NCBI RefSeq assembly: GCF_004751985.1
Contig: NZ_CP038492.1
Coordinates: forward strand, 2,666,001-2,730,000
Direction: 5' to 3'
Length of the DNA stretch: 64,000 bases
From: Rhodophyticola sp. CCM32
Lineage (GTDB): Bacteria > Pseudomonadota > Alphaproteobacteria > Rhodobacterales > Rhodobacteraceae
Shown: one piece after another, positions 55,301 to 64,000 of the stretch
How the letters are laid out: each line of letters opens with the position of its first letter
Numbering within the stretch: position 1 is the stretch's first letter
The notes under the pieces: generated by a model
What the model saw: the letters and a program-made list of their open reading frames with translations, nothing else
The model's database searches: none
What the model was told of the DNA's origin: nothing
Translations under genes and position numbers: made by a program

Positions 55301-56325
55301 TAGAGCGTATCGCAGTCAATTGGCCTCATAGCCTGCGGCTTTGAAGTAGTTGTAGCATTCTTCTTCTGAGAAGAGGTCGCAGACCTGTCCGACAGCGGCC
55401 CATAACTGGTCGTATGTTCGCGCGGTGGCTTTTCGGATCAGGGATTTCAGCTTTGAGAACGCCATCTCTATGGGGTTGAGGTCTGGGCTGTATGGCGGCA
55501 GGAACAGGAACCATGCGCCGATGCTGTGCAGAGCTTCAGCGGCGGCAGGTGCCTTGTGGCTGGAGAGGTTATCAAGAATGACAACGTCACCCTCGCGCAG
55601 GGTCGGCACCAGTTGGGTTTCGGTGTAGAGGGTGAACATCTCGCTGTTCATGGCCCCGTCGATGACCCATGGGGCGTCCAACCGATCATGGCGCAGTGCA
55701 CCAATGAAGGTCTGGGTGCGCCAATGGCCGAAGGGTGCGTGATCGACCAAGCGCTGGCCATAAGGAGCCCATCCGGTTGTCTTGGCCATGTTGGTCTTGA
55801 CCGAAGTCTCGTCGATGAAAGCCAGCCTGTCCAGATAGTTGGCCATGAAGGGCTATTGTCTAGCCCCCAATCTTTGGGTCATTTCTGATTAGAGTTTCTG
55901 GCACGGGTGGCCTCATGTTCAAGGCCTGATGTGGCCGCGATGCACGTCGATACCATGCGTCTCGGCCAACTCCGAGACCAGTTCATCGAGCGTGATCTCT
56001 CCTTTCCCGGCCACGCGGGCTTCGATCCAGTCAGCTACGCTCGCCAGTTTGCCGTGACCGCCACCGTTGCCTTGCGGACGTGGTGCCAGCGACCCGGTTT
56101 CGCGCCGCAGTTTGATCAAGTCGTTCACAAACCGGGGTGACACACGAAAGTGTCGTGCCGCTTCACGGTGACCGTGTCCTTCATCCACAAACGCAACAAC
56201 ACGTTCGCGTAACTCTATCGGATGTGGCTTGCCCATCTGTGACCCCATATCTGCCTCACACACAAGGAATCACATCATGAGCAATCTGGGAATCCTGAAT
56301 CAGGATGACTGCAACACGCTTGTCT
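55301..56325 (-). mobile_element. IS630-family insertion sequence, inactive copy
   Basis: Imperfect terminal repeats AGCGTATCGCAGTC (55304-55317) and GACTGCAACACGCT (56307-56320) bound a broken IS630 transposase. The left end CTAGAGCGTATCGCAGTCAATTGG is clearly related to the terminus of the other IS630 remnant near 4784. TA-type targets are expected for this family. The right limit is approximate. Confidence 0.75.
55316..56263 (-). pseudogene. IS630-family transposase, broken
   Basis: N-terminal HTH part (56263-55919): KPHPIELRERVVAFVDEGHG, REAARHFRVSPRFVNDLIKL. C-terminal catalytic part (55846-55316): LDRLAFIDETSVKTNMAKTT, VVILDNLSSHKAPAAAEALH, PPYSPDLNPIEMAFSKLK. Between them about 75 bases contain stops in every useful frame and are shorter than the usual linker, so it is dead. 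Confidence 0.85.
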
Positions 56326-56529
56326 TATGATTTTCTTGGTCTCCATGCGAAAATGGAGCCGATGCGCGCGACGCCTTTCATGGCGGGCATCGGCGGTGGT
56401 TGGATCGTGACGGGCTCGGTTGTGATGAACCGTCTTAGAATGTGATCATCCACCGTCTTTGCATGAGGCCTGAACGGATACGCAGCAGCTTGCAGCTCTG
56501 CACGACAAGCATAGGACATAGCGAAGACA

Positions 56530-56688
56530 ATGAAGGATAGCATCGGGATCGACATCTCCAAAGCGCATTTGGATGTCCATCGGATCAAGACAGGGCAGCA
56601 CGCCCAATTCAACAACAATGCGTCGGGTTTTCGTGCACTCAGGAACTGGATTGGTGCGGAACGGCCAGAGGTCGTGGCGCAGCCGTGA
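56530..56688 (+). pseudogene. IS110-family transposase, N-terminal fragment
   Basis: 52 residues: MKDSIGIDISKAHLDVHRIK, the first Asp of the DEDD RuvC-like domain, then ASGFRALRNWIGAERPEVVA and a TGA. Everything after is missing. Confidence 0.75.
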
Positions 56689-56782
56689 CGTACTTGTCCC
56701 ATAATGCTTCCTTCCATTCCAAAGAACAGATCGCACCATCAAACTGTGGGATCAAACAACTAGGCTAAGTCGTTGAAAATAA

Positions 56783-56859
56783 TGGTAGCGGAGGAGGGAC
56801 TTGAACCCCCGACACGCGGATTATGATTCCGCTGCTCTAACCAACTGAGCTACTCCGCC
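56783..56859 (-). tRNA. tRNA-Met (CAT), elongator type
   Basis: 77 bases with encoded CCA. Acceptor GGCGGAG with CTCCGCT (a G-U at the first pair), D-arm GCTCAGTTGGTTAGAGC, anticodon stem-loop GCGGA-ATCATAA-TCCGC (CAT), T-arm GGGGGTTCAAGTCCC. Elongator-like because it lacks the initiator features (C1-A72 mismatch, three G-C pairs). Next to the IS debris. Confidence 0.93.
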
Positions 56860-57032
56860 AGACCGGTGGCGGTGCTAAGACAGGTGGGGCCGTCCGTCAA
56901 CCTCAAAAGCAAGCGCAACCGGCGCCATCTCACCTTTCTACCGGGAAAGGATGCGGTTCCCCCTGCTTTGCGATATGAGCGGGTCAACACCACTCAGAGG
57001 TCTTCGATTAGGACACAGAAAGATTTTCCACG

Positions 57033-57668
57033 ATGCGCGTCCTTGTTGTCTATACCCATCCGCACCCGGACAGTTTTACTGCTGCAATCCGCGACGTGGT
57101 CGTGGACGGGCTGCGCGCAGCAGGGACGGAGCTGCGGGTAAGTGACCTTTACAGGCGGGGCTTCACCCCTGTGCTGACCGGCGCGGAGCTTGAAGCCTAC
57201 CCCGATCCGGCCCGCAACACACAAGCGGTTCAACAGGATATTGACGACCTTCAATGGTGCGACACGATGATCTTTATCTATCCAACCTGGTGGCACGGAT
57301 TGCCCGCGATGCTGAAAGGCTGGCTTGACCGGGTGATGGTGCCGGGCGTTGCGTTCAGAATGCCCGATGGCGCAGACGCAAATATCCGCCCGGGCCTGAC
57401 CAATATCACCCGGCTTGCCGTGTTCACGACCTGTGGGGCCAGTTGGTGGCTGACCCAACTGGTCGGTGCCCCGGGCAGGCGCACCTTGCTGCGTGGCCTG
57501 CGCCTGATCTGCGCCAGACGGTGCAAAACCAGTTTCACCGCCTGTTACAAGATCGACAAAGCCACATCACAAAGCCGGGCTGCACATTTGAAAAAGGTCG
57601 CGGCGAAGGTAGACTTGTTTATCGGAATTGCGGCCAGACGCGTCGCCAGATCAAAGGTGCCCTCATGA
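57033..57668 (+). CDS. NAD(P)H-dependent oxidoreductase, flavodoxin fold
   Basis: 211 residues of the NQO1/MdaB-like family: MRVLVVYTHPHPDSFTAAIR, FIYPTWWHGLPAMLKGWLDR, TTCGASWWLTQLVGAPGRRT. Likely FMN/FAD two-electron quinone reduction. Overlaps the 2OG oxygenase by ATGA, so the two act as one operon. Confidence 0.87.
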   Translation: MRVLVVYTHPHPDSFTAAIRDVVVDGLRAAGTELRVSDLYRRGFTPVLTGAELEAYPDPARNTQAVQQDIDDLQWCDTMIFIYPTWWHGLPAMLKGWLDRVMVPGVAFRMPDGADANIRPGLTNITRLAVFTTCGASWWLTQLVGAPGRRTLLRGLRLICARRCKTSFTACYKIDKATSQSRAAHLKKVAAKVDLFIGIAARRVARSKVPS

Positions 57669-58594
57669 TCCCCATTCTGGACTGGCAGAGATTTGCAGGC
57701 GGCGCGGATCGCGACGGGTTTGTGGCCGATCTGGGGGCGGCGGCCCGGGGTCCGGGGTTCTTTCTGCTGACAGGCCATGGCGTGGACCAAACCCTTTGCG
57801 CGGAGGTCTTCGCCCAAGCGGACCGGTTCTTTGCCCTGCCTCTGGCCGAGAAACAGAACATCTCGATCCTGAAGACACCGCATTACCGGGGCTGGGCCCA
57901 TGACGGGCTGGAATCACTGGATGAAAACAGCGGCGCGGCGGATCGAAAGGAAAGCTTCAACATGGGGCTGGATCTGGCCCCCGATGATCCCCGCGTGCTG
58001 GCCAATGAGCCGTTTCGCGGGGTGAACCAATGGCCCGACCTGCACGGGTTTCGCGACACGATGCGGGCCTATTACGATGCGGCAATGACGCTTGGCACCG
58101 GGATCATGCGCGCCGTCGCGCTGGATCTGGGCCTGCCGGAGACACATTTCGACACTGCGTTGCATGACCCGCTGGCCGCGCTGCGCGTGCTGCATTACCC
58201 GCCCGGCACCGGCACCGAGGGGGAAATCGGGGCCGGGGCGCATACGGATTACGGTGCCATCACGCTTCTGATGACCGATGGCGAGGCCGGGTTGCAGGTG
58301 AAACCGCGCGGGGCTGACTGGATCGACGCACCGCATGTGGAGGGTGCCTATGTGGTCAATATCGGCGACTGCCTGATGCGCTGGACCAATGACATCTATG
58401 TGTCCACGCCGCATCGGGTGCTGCCCCCGAAACGCGCCCGCAGATCGGTGGCGTTCTTTGTGGAGGCGAACCCCGATGTGGTGGTGAAGGCCCTGCCGGG
58501 CACCGGCACACCGAAATACCCGCCTGTGCGCGCCGCCGATTATCTGATGTCCCGGCTTGACGCGACCTATAACGCGCCGGTGGCGAAGGGCTGA
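57665..58594 (+). CDS. 2-oxoglutarate/Fe(II)-dependent oxygenase (IPNS-like)
   Basis: 309 residues: N-terminal DIOX_N part (GPGFFLLTGHGVDQTLCAEV), then the double-stranded helix with the facial triad HTD (GAGAHTDYGAITLLMTDGE), the distal His in VSTPHRVLPPK and RRSVAFFVEAN (Arg binds 2OG). The family hydroxylates or cyclises diverse small molecules; substrate unknown. Confidence 0.88.
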   Translation: MIPILDWQRFAGGADRDGFVADLGAAARGPGFFLLTGHGVDQTLCAEVFAQADRFFALPLAEKQNISILKTPHYRGWAHDGLESLDENSGAADRKESFNMGLDLAPDDPRVLANEPFRGVNQWPDLHGFRDTMRAYYDAAMTLGTGIMRAVALDLGLPETHFDTALHDPLAALRVLHYPPGTGTEGEIGAGAHTDYGAITLLMTDGEAGLQVKPRGADWIDAPHVEGAYVVNIGDCLMRWTNDIYVSTPHRVLPPKRARRSVAFFVEANPDVVVKALPGTGTPKYPPVRAADYLMSRLDATYNAPVAKG

Positions 58595-58603
58595 GCCGGT
58601 CGA

Positions 58604-58708
58604 TAAAGCGTTTCGGATAAGCCCTGGATCGAAAAAAGCGGCCTCTCGCCTTTGGCTCGACCGCGTTTTTCGATACCATCTGTTTCAGGGTAAACCCGAA
58701 AAACTATA
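58604..58708. repeat. MITE-like palindrome, copy E
   Basis: 105 bp, 10 bases after the oxygenase stop. Left TAAAGCGTTTCGGATAAG; right (inward) TATAGTTTTTCGGGTTTAC. Inner arms ATCGAAAAAAGCG / CGCGTTTTTCGAT flank the shared core CCTCTCGCCTTTGGCTCGA. Most like copy D. Confidence 0.78.
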
Positions 58709-58867
58709 GTGAGGCGGCACGCCCTGCCCTTCTGCAAGGGCCCCCAGAATGCCTGACAAGAATCCCGGGATCATCCGACGCAGAGTGGTGTAAGACCGTC
58801 AGACGGTTTTAACCTTTACGTCATCAACTGACCCAAAATCGTAAAAGCCAGCAAAGCTGACCTTAGT

Positions 58868-59209
58868 TCAGATCGCGGCGAAAGAGGGAAAAGAGGCCAA
58901 TGTGACCGGTGCTTCCGTGCGGAAATGCAGGCAGTCCTTCAGCTCGGGGCGCTTGCAGGTCGTCTCGAAGAAGAACCGCAACCCGACAAGCCGCACGTTG
59001 TAAGTCGATGGGGTGACGTTCGTGTTGACCATGTGCAGCTGGTAAGCCCGCAAGTCTTCTTCCGTCGCGGTGTCCGGCGACCTGCCAAGGAACTCTACAA
59101 AATAACGAACAGCCCGTATATGCGCCTTTTGCGAGCTCTCCCCGAGCCCTTTGATCCGCATATCTTCGATCATCCGAGCACGTAGCGGGCTCACCTTCTC
59201 CTGTGTCAT
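58868..59209 (-). pseudogene. Tyrosine recombinase (phage-integrase SAM-like) N-terminal fragment
   Basis: 113 residues. MTQEKVSPLRARMIEDMRIK, ESSQKAHIRAVRYFVEFLGR and PSTYNVRLVGLRFFFETTCK are the core-binding domain of the integrases that accompany IS91-type elements. The catalytic R-H-R-Y domain is missing after about residue 95, and the last residues are non-homologous. An inactive remnant. Confidence 0.82.
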
Positions 59210-59528
59210 TGGAACCTCCTGTCCGATTGAGAAACCTCAATCGTCAGGCAGGTCTGCAAAATTCCAAAACAGCTGGATCAGTGCCAAACACCCGCCAAGT
59301 GCGCCAATGCCGCGAGAGCGGCTTCGTCCTGGTCCCGCGCATAGATCGAACAGGGCCGCCTCTTTGAAAGTCCGGTTTGGTCGTAAGACAAGCGCCCCGC
59401 CTTGAACCTGCATCCCCAATCCTCTGTCATGCCTTCGGCGCGCGCGGGACATTAGCGATACGTCATGGCGCATGTTAAAGGCGGGGTCCTGTACAGGCCG
59501 CGAAACGGGTCACATCGACCAGCCCGCC
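59210..59528. other. Intergenic stretch without recognisable gene
   Basis: Between the integrase fragment and the GH42 stop. One minus-strand frame (59237-59473) has no homology I recognise, odd composition and no RBS; I do not call it. Possibly more transposon debris. Confidence 0.5.
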
Positions 59529-61424
59529 TCAACCGCGCAGGACACCCGCAGGCGGAATCGACTGGCCTTCGAATGTCACCGCTTCCGGCCCGTGGTTGAA
59601 GACAAAGCGCGTGGGGCCGGATTGGCGGATACGAATGTCTTGCGGCAATGCAACCGTTTCCAGCCCTGAGGCAGCGGCCAGACGCTCAAGAATGCGGGCC
59701 AGATACGCCGGATCGGGCCAGCCGCCCAGATATTGCACCGGGCCTGCACGCAGCAAAACAGGGGCACCCGCCGCATCGCGATCCAGCACCTCGGCCTGCC
59801 CCTCCAGATGTTCCCGCCACAATCTGACCGCACCGCCACCCTCAACAGCCACCGGCATATCCGGGCGCAGGGTCTCCACCCGCGCCACCACAGCGGAGAG
59901 ACCAGAGATTGCCGGGGGCAAAGGCACGGGGATCGCATAGTTTGCGGTTTTTGACCCGAAGCGCGGGCCGAACAGGGCCTGCGCACCCGAGCCCGCAATC
60001 GCATCGACCAGCCCCTCCGGCGGCATTTCCAGCCCCGGCGCGAGGATCATCCGGTATCCGGTGAAATCACGCCTATCCGGCGGCAGGATATCGACGGACA
60101 GGCCCAGTTTCCTGAGCCCGCGATAGATCTCGAACACCAGCCGGAAATAATCGCACCCCTTGCCCTGGGGCTGCACCTCCCAGGACCAGGCGGCCTGATA
60201 ATCGAAAATCAGCGCCACGGGGGACCGGGCCTGCTCCACCTCCGGGGCCTGGGCCAGTTCTGCCGCGACACGTGCCGCCTCGGCATATCCCGCAGCCTCG
60301 GCACTGTCCGGGCGCAACAGGCCCGCATGCATCTGTTCCTGGGCAAAAGGCGCCTGCCGCCAGCGGAAATAGCACACCGCCTCCGCCCCGTGGGCAAAAG
60401 CCTCCCACGTCCAGAACCGGGCCATGCCGGGCAGGGGCGCGGGGTTGTGCGGGGCCCAGTTCACCGGGCCGGGTTGCTGTTCCATCACCCACCAGCGGCC
60501 ATGGCCCACGCTGCGGTAAAGATCATGGTGAAACGCCTGAAAATCCGGATCCCCCTGACAGGCATAGCGGCGTTTATGCTCTGCGGTCGCCTCCAGCCGG
60601 TCCTCCAGAAAACCAAGCGGATAACTGTCCCAGGTGGCGATCTGCATTTCCGCGCCGGTCGCGAAATGATCGAATTCGGTGATCCGGCCCATATAGTTAT
60701 GGCTGATCGGCGCATCAGACCGAGCGCGGATCACCTCCACCTGTGCCGCGTTGAACCGCACAACCTGATCCGAACAGAAGCGCCGGAAATCCATCACATG
60801 GGACGGGTTCGGTTCCGTCACGGTCAGGTTCGGCAGGTCGATCTGGTCAAAATCCGTGTAGTCCATCGACCAGAACACATTGCCCCAGACCCGGTTCAGC
60901 GCATCCGCCGTGCCATAGCGGTCAGCCAGCCAGATACGAAATGCGTCACGGGCGGCATCGGAATAGGAAATCACCGTGTCATGGCAGCCATATTCATTAT
61001 CGGTCTGCCAGGCGCCAAGGGCGGGATGCTGGCCATAACGTTCGGCCAGGGCGGTGGTGATCCGCACCGCTTCATCGCGATAGCCGTCATGGGAAAAACA
61101 GTAATGCCGACGGGAGCCGAAGCCGCGCGGCCGTCCTTGCGCATCAAGGGCCAGCATGTCGGGATATCTGTCCAGCATCCAGCGCGGCGGCGTGGCGGTG
61201 GGCGTGCCCAGAACGACGCGCAGGCCCGCCGCACCCAATACCTCAAACGCCCGGTCCAGCCAGTCGAACTGCATATCGCCGGGCGCGGGTTCCAGACGGC
61301 TCCATGCAAACTCGCCGATCCGCACCCATGTCAGACCCAGATCGGCCATGCGCCTGGCATCTTCGGCCCAGATATCCTCGGGCCAGTGCTCGGGATAATA
61401 GCAGGTGCCGAGGGTGCGTTTCAT
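59529..61424 (-). CDS. Beta-galactosidase, GH42
   Basis: 631 residues: TCYYPEHWPEDIWAEDARRM at the start, general acid Glu144 in WQTDNEYGCHDT, nucleophile Glu315 in WVMEQQPGPVNW, a trimerisation domain from about 390 and a C-terminal beta domain. No signal peptide, so intracellular hydrolysis of galactosides taken up elsewhere. Last gene of the galactose operon, overlapping the lactonase gene by ATGA. Confidence 0.94.
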   Translation of the reverse strand: MKRTLGTCYYPEHWPEDIWAEDARRMADLGLTWVRIGEFAWSRLEPAPGDMQFDWLDRAFEVLGAAGLRVVLGTPTATPPRWMLDRYPDMLALDAQGRPRGFGSRRHYCFSHDGYRDEAVRITTALAERYGQHPALGAWQTDNEYGCHDTVISYSDAARDAFRIWLADRYGTADALNRVWGNVFWSMDYTDFDQIDLPNLTVTEPNPSHVMDFRRFCSDQVVRFNAAQVEVIRARSDAPISHNYMGRITEFDHFATGAEMQIATWDSYPLGFLEDRLEATAEHKRRYACQGDPDFQAFHHDLYRSVGHGRWWVMEQQPGPVNWAPHNPAPLPGMARFWTWEAFAHGAEAVCYFRWRQAPFAQEQMHAGLLRPDSAEAAGYAEAARVAAELAQAPEVEQARSPVALIFDYQAAWSWEVQPQGKGCDYFRLVFEIYRGLRKLGLSVDILPPDRRDFTGYRMILAPGLEMPPEGLVDAIAGSGAQALFGPRFGSKTANYAIPVPLPPAISGLSAVVARVETLRPDMPVAVEGGGAVRLWREHLEGQAEVLDRDAAGAPVLLRAGPVQYLGGWPDPAYLARILERLAAASGLETVALPQDIRIRQSGPTRFVFNHGPEAVTFEGQSIPPAGVLRG

Positions 61425-62272
61425 AAGATGACCCGGGCTTCGTCCTGTCCCACAAGATCGGTATCGGTGACAAAGGTCATGCCGGCCTGCGGATGCGCCG
61501 CCCGCTGGTCTGCCGAAAACCCTTCGCGCGCGGTGGTGATATGCAGCCTGCCACCGCCAAACGCCGGGCAGGATACCTGCTCGACCGGCAGCGGGATCTC
61601 CTCCAGAAACCGGCCCGACGGGTCATAGACCGCCACCCGCCATGATCCCCATTCGGCGCAGACAAACCGCCCGTCACGATCCACCACCGCGCCATCGGGG
61701 TTCCGCCCGGTCTCCCGATGGTCGAGATAGATTTCGGGCGTGCCCACGGGCCAGCCCTGCCCGTCCAGCACCTGCCGCCAGACGATCCGTTCTGCCGTAT
61801 CGGTGAAATAGGCATGCGCCCCGCCCGGCGCAAAGCAGATCGCATTCGGGATGGTGATCCTGTCATAAAGGCGCCGCAGCTCCCCCCGGTAGTAGCGATA
61901 GATCGCCCCGGCTTCAGGCTCGGCCTGTTTGCCCATCGTGCCGATCCAGAACCCGCCATGCGGGTCCGCGCGCCCGTCATTGGAGCGGGTGGCGGCATTC
62001 TCCGCGTCCAGCGGCACCAAATGGTCCTGCGCACCGGTGGTGATGTCGAAGCAGAACAGATCGGTCTCGCTGGCCATCAGCAGCACATGGTCATCCACCC
62101 AGCCCGCGGCCGAGACATAGCGGTCAAACAGCCATTCCTGCCGGGTCTCCCCGGGTTTGGTGAACAGGCGCTTGCCCAGAATATCGAACCAGAACAACTG
62201 CTCCAGCCGCGGATGCCACAAGGGCCCTTCGCCCAGCTCATTGCTGCGGGTGTCGAAAACCCCGGCGCTCAT
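61421..62272 (-). CDS. SMP-30/gluconolactonase-family lactonase
   Basis: 283-residue six-bladed propeller: [20 protein letters not shown] carries the first metal Glu, [19 protein letters not shown] and AWR-type central residues follow, then [20 protein letters not shown]. Likely opens galactono-lactone to galactonate between the SDR and the dehydratase step. Overlaps both neighbours by ATGA. Confidence 0.9.
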   Translation of the reverse strand: MSAGVFDTRSNELGEGPLWHPRLEQLFWFDILGKRLFTKPGETRQEWLFDRYVSAAGWVDDHVLLMASETDLFCFDITTGAQDHLVPLDAENAATRSNDGRADPHGGFWIGTMGKQAEPEAGAIYRYYRGELRRLYDRITIPNAICFAPGGAHAYFTDTAERIVWRQVLDGQGWPVGTPEIYLDHRETGRNPDGAVVDRDGRFVCAEWGSWRVAVYDPSGRFLEEIPLPVEQVSCPAFGGGRLHITTAREGFSADQRAAHPQAGMTFVTDTDLVGQDEARVIL

Positions 62273-62874
62273 GCCACGGCCTCATCATAGGCCGCCACAA
62301 TCTCGACCGCGCGGACGGTGACATCGGCCAGGCTCAACCCCGGGGTATAGATGCCCGTGCCCAGGCCAAACCCGTCGGCGCTGGCCGCGACCCACTGGGC
62401 GAAATTCTGCGGCCCCACGCCGCCGACCATATAGACCTGCGTGCCCGGGGGCAGCACCGCACGGATCGCCTTCAGCCCCTCAACCCCCAGCAGATTGCTT
62501 GGGAAGATCTTCAGCCCGTCGGCCCCACCTTTCAAAGCGGCAAAACATTCCGAAGGTGTCAGCACACCGGGAAAGCTCTGCATGCCTGCCGCCTTGGTGG
62601 CCGCCACCACCTCGGCATCGAAATTCGGCGAGACGATCAGACGCCCGCCCGCACCGGCCACATGGGCCACATCCTGCCGGGTCAGCACCGTGCCCGCGCC
62701 GATCAGGGCCTGATCGCCAAAGCTTTGCGCCATGATCGCGATACTGTCGAGCGGATCGGGAGAGTTCAGCGGCACCTCGATCCGGTCGATCCCGGCCTCG
62801 ATCAGGGCCTCGGCAATCGGGGCGGCCTCGGGCGGGGTGATCCCGCGCAGAATGGCAATCAGGGGGCGGCTCAT
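62269..62874 (-). CDS. dgoA: 2-dehydro-3-deoxy-6-phosphogalactonate aldolase
   Basis: 201 residues: [35 protein letters not shown], and Schiff-base Lys122 in [13 protein letters not shown]. Cleaves KDPGal to pyruvate and glyceraldehyde-3-phosphate. Overlaps dgoK by ATGA. Confidence 0.93.
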   Translation of the reverse strand: MSRPLIAILRGITPPEAAPIAEALIEAGIDRIEVPLNSPDPLDSIAIMAQSFGDQALIGAGTVLTRQDVAHVAGAGGRLIVSPNFDAEVVAATKAAGMQSFPGVLTPSECFAALKGGADGLKIFPSNLLGVEGLKAIRAVLPPGTQVYMVGGVGPQNFAQWVAASADGFGLGTGIYTPGLSLADVTVRAVEIVAAYDEAVA

Positions 62875-63788
62875 GAAATTGTCTCCGATATGGTGGCATA
62901 GGCCCGGCCCAGACCCATCAATGTCAAAGGTCCGGCATCCAGAACCCGCGTGTCAACGCCCTGCGCGCCAAGCGCCTGACTGTATAGTGCCGTCAGCCCG
63001 GGCGCGCCCGCCACCACCACCTGCTGGCCCAGCCAGTAGGGCCGGGCGGCGGCAAGCTCTGCCCCGATCAGCGCACCGGATAATCTGGCTCGGGCAGCCT
63101 GGGGGGTTAGGCCCTGCAATATCCCTTCGGCGCGGATCGAAAACAGGCGCTGCGCCATCTTTTCGGGGCGCGAGATTGCATCACTCACGGTCTCTGCAAA
63201 TACGGTCTCATCGGTGCCGTCAGCTGCAATACCGTGGCGCAGAACGCTGTGCTCGGACAAAAACTGGAACATCTCTCCGGTCATGAAGGTCTGGAAGCTG
63301 ACCACCTCGCCCGCGCTGATATGGACCCATTTTGTATGGGTGCCGGGCAGGCATACCACCCCGTCAAAGGAGGGCTCTTCTACAAGAAAACCGGAGATCT
63401 GGGTTTCTTCCCCGCGCATCACATCCACCGGGCTGGCCTGACTGACACCGGGCATGATGAACAGGCGGATACGGGCATCCTGCGTGGGCACGGCCATGGG
63501 GCGCAACGCGGTCGGGGTGCAGGGCGTGGTTTCATAGGGAACCTCGGCCCAGCCCTGACGGGACCCCACCATGCCGCAGGCCATGACCGGCTGTATGCCC
63601 GTCCCCAGCCAGGGTTCGATCAACTGCAACAGCGCGGGTTCAAACCCGTCACGGTCCAGCCCGCCCATCCCTTCGTCAGAGGCCGCCCGCGCCCGCACTG
63701 TTCCATCCCGGCCCATCGCCCAGACCCGCAAGCGCGAGGTGCCCCAATCGACAGCAATCCAGTCCGCATATGTGGTTTCTGCGCTCAT
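62871..63788 (-). CDS. dgoK: 2-dehydro-3-deoxygalactonokinase
   Basis: 305 residues: [20 protein letters not shown] (ATP/sugar N-terminus), [38 protein letters not shown] and [19 protein letters not shown]. Phosphorylates KDGal for dgoA. Confidence 0.93.
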   Translation of the reverse strand: MSAETTYADWIAVDWGTSRLRVWAMGRDGTVRARAASDEGMGGLDRDGFEPALLQLIEPWLGTGIQPVMACGMVGSRQGWAEVPYETTPCTPTALRPMAVPTQDARIRLFIMPGVSQASPVDVMRGEETQISGFLVEEPSFDGVVCLPGTHTKWVHISAGEVVSFQTFMTGEMFQFLSEHSVLRHGIAADGTDETVFAETVSDAISRPEKMAQRLFSIRAEGILQGLTPQAARARLSGALIGAELAAARPYWLGQQVVVAGAPGLTALYSQALGAQGVDTRVLDAGPLTLMGLGRAYATISETIS

Positions 63789-64000
63789 CCCGGAAACACC
63801 ACGCCGCCATCAATAACCAGCACCTGACCGGTCATCATCCGGCTGCTTTCCGAGGCCAGAAACAGGGTGCCGTCCAGAATATCCGCAGGGCTAAGGTGCT
63901 CTTTGAGGCATTGTTTGCTCATATGGTCGGCCAGGTCCTCGGGGTTGGCCCACATCTCAAGTTGCTTTTCGGTCAGAACCCAGCCAGGCATCAGTGCATT
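63785..64000 (-). CDS. SDR-family sugar dehydrogenase, C-terminal part
   Basis: 72 residues are visible before the window edge. NALMPGWVLTEKQLEMW, LSPADILDGTLFLASESSRM and [15 protein letters not shown] are the C-terminal half of a classical SDR. By context the likely galactose 1-dehydrogenase that opens the pathway. Overlaps dgoK by ATGA. Confidence 0.8.
   Translation of the reverse strand, partial: NALMPGWVLTEKQLEMWANPEDLADHMSKQCLKEHLSPADILDGTLFLASESSRMMTGQVLVIDGGVVFPG

Noticed and set aside
59237..59473. 78-residue minus-strand frame beside the integrase fragment
   Set aside because: No RBS, Arg-rich composition, no recognised homology.
1..64000. CRISPR arrays, rRNA genes, prophage or secretion-system clusters
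   Set aside because: No regularly spaced direct repeats, no rRNA sequence and no phage structural genes seen.

Overview
The window reads as chromosome from a marine-type alphaproteobacterium of the Rhodobacteraceae (Roseobacter/Rhodobacter relatives). The evidence is high GC, an atpI-B-E-F'-F operon, a MipZ division ATPase, an N-terminally extended TrmD, the phoH-ybeY-corC-lnt-metK order, and a SAM/SAH riboswitch, a class known mainly from Rhodobacterales, in front of metK. Most of it is compact housekeeping operons. Between them lie a catabolic/transport section, a sugar operon and two transposon graveyards.

Layout. 1-4.1 kb: nucleoside salvage (cdd-deoA-deoB, minus) and a soluble hybrid histidine kinase. 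4.2-5.75 kb: a pile-up of an IS481 remnant, an IS630 remnant and an IS5-family element with exact ends whose transposase carries three short hairpin insertions. 5.76-18.2 kb: two small membrane-protein genes, then a dispersed peptide-uptake set (M20 deacylase, frameshifted substrate-binding protein, two permeases, a double ATPase, an S58 peptidase) interrupted by VOC, phytase-like and RidA genes. Four copies of a roughly 100-bp palindromic MITE sit in this section. 18.4-21.1 kb: ATP synthase F0 operon. 21.3-26.0 kb: small regulators, secreted proteins, a DMT exporter, a LysR and an azoreductase. 26.2-32.3 kb: the ffh-rpsP-rimM-trmD-rplS-rpmE translation/secretion operon with embedded acetyltransferases, a chorismate mutase and a 46-residue membrane protein. 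32.7-38 kb: mipZ, a divergent LysR/DMT pair, phoX. 38-43 kb: rpsA, cmk and aroA, with a GFA-fold gene between the last two. 43-54 kb: amidohydrolase, trmB, metK, lnt, corC, ybeY, phoH, an OmpA/lipoprotein pair, miaB. 54-56.7 kb: an MFS transporter, a second IS630 copy (dead) and an IS110 fragment, ending at tRNA-Met. 57-58.7 kb: a flavodoxin-fold reductase, a 2OG-Fe(II) oxygenase and the fifth MITE. 58.9-64 kb: an integrase fragment and a tightly overlapped galactoside operon (GH42, SMP-30 lactonase, DgoA, DgoK, SDR).

How it works together. The galactose operon encodes most of a De Ley-Doudoroff route: galactoside hydrolysis, sugar oxidation by the SDR, lactone opening, KDGal phosphorylation and aldol cleavage. 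The dehydratase is not in the window. The peptide genes suggest uptake and intracellular hydrolysis of oligopeptides or N-acyl amino acids, with the single-base frameshift in the binding protein as the weak point. The least explained structure is the MITE family. One copy has ends identical over 18 bp to the terminus of the IS630 remnant, and copies sit exactly at gene ends, two of them supplying or touching stop codons and one lying 12 bp before a start codon. Coordinates and translations were read by eye; family names rest on motif recognition, not on searches.
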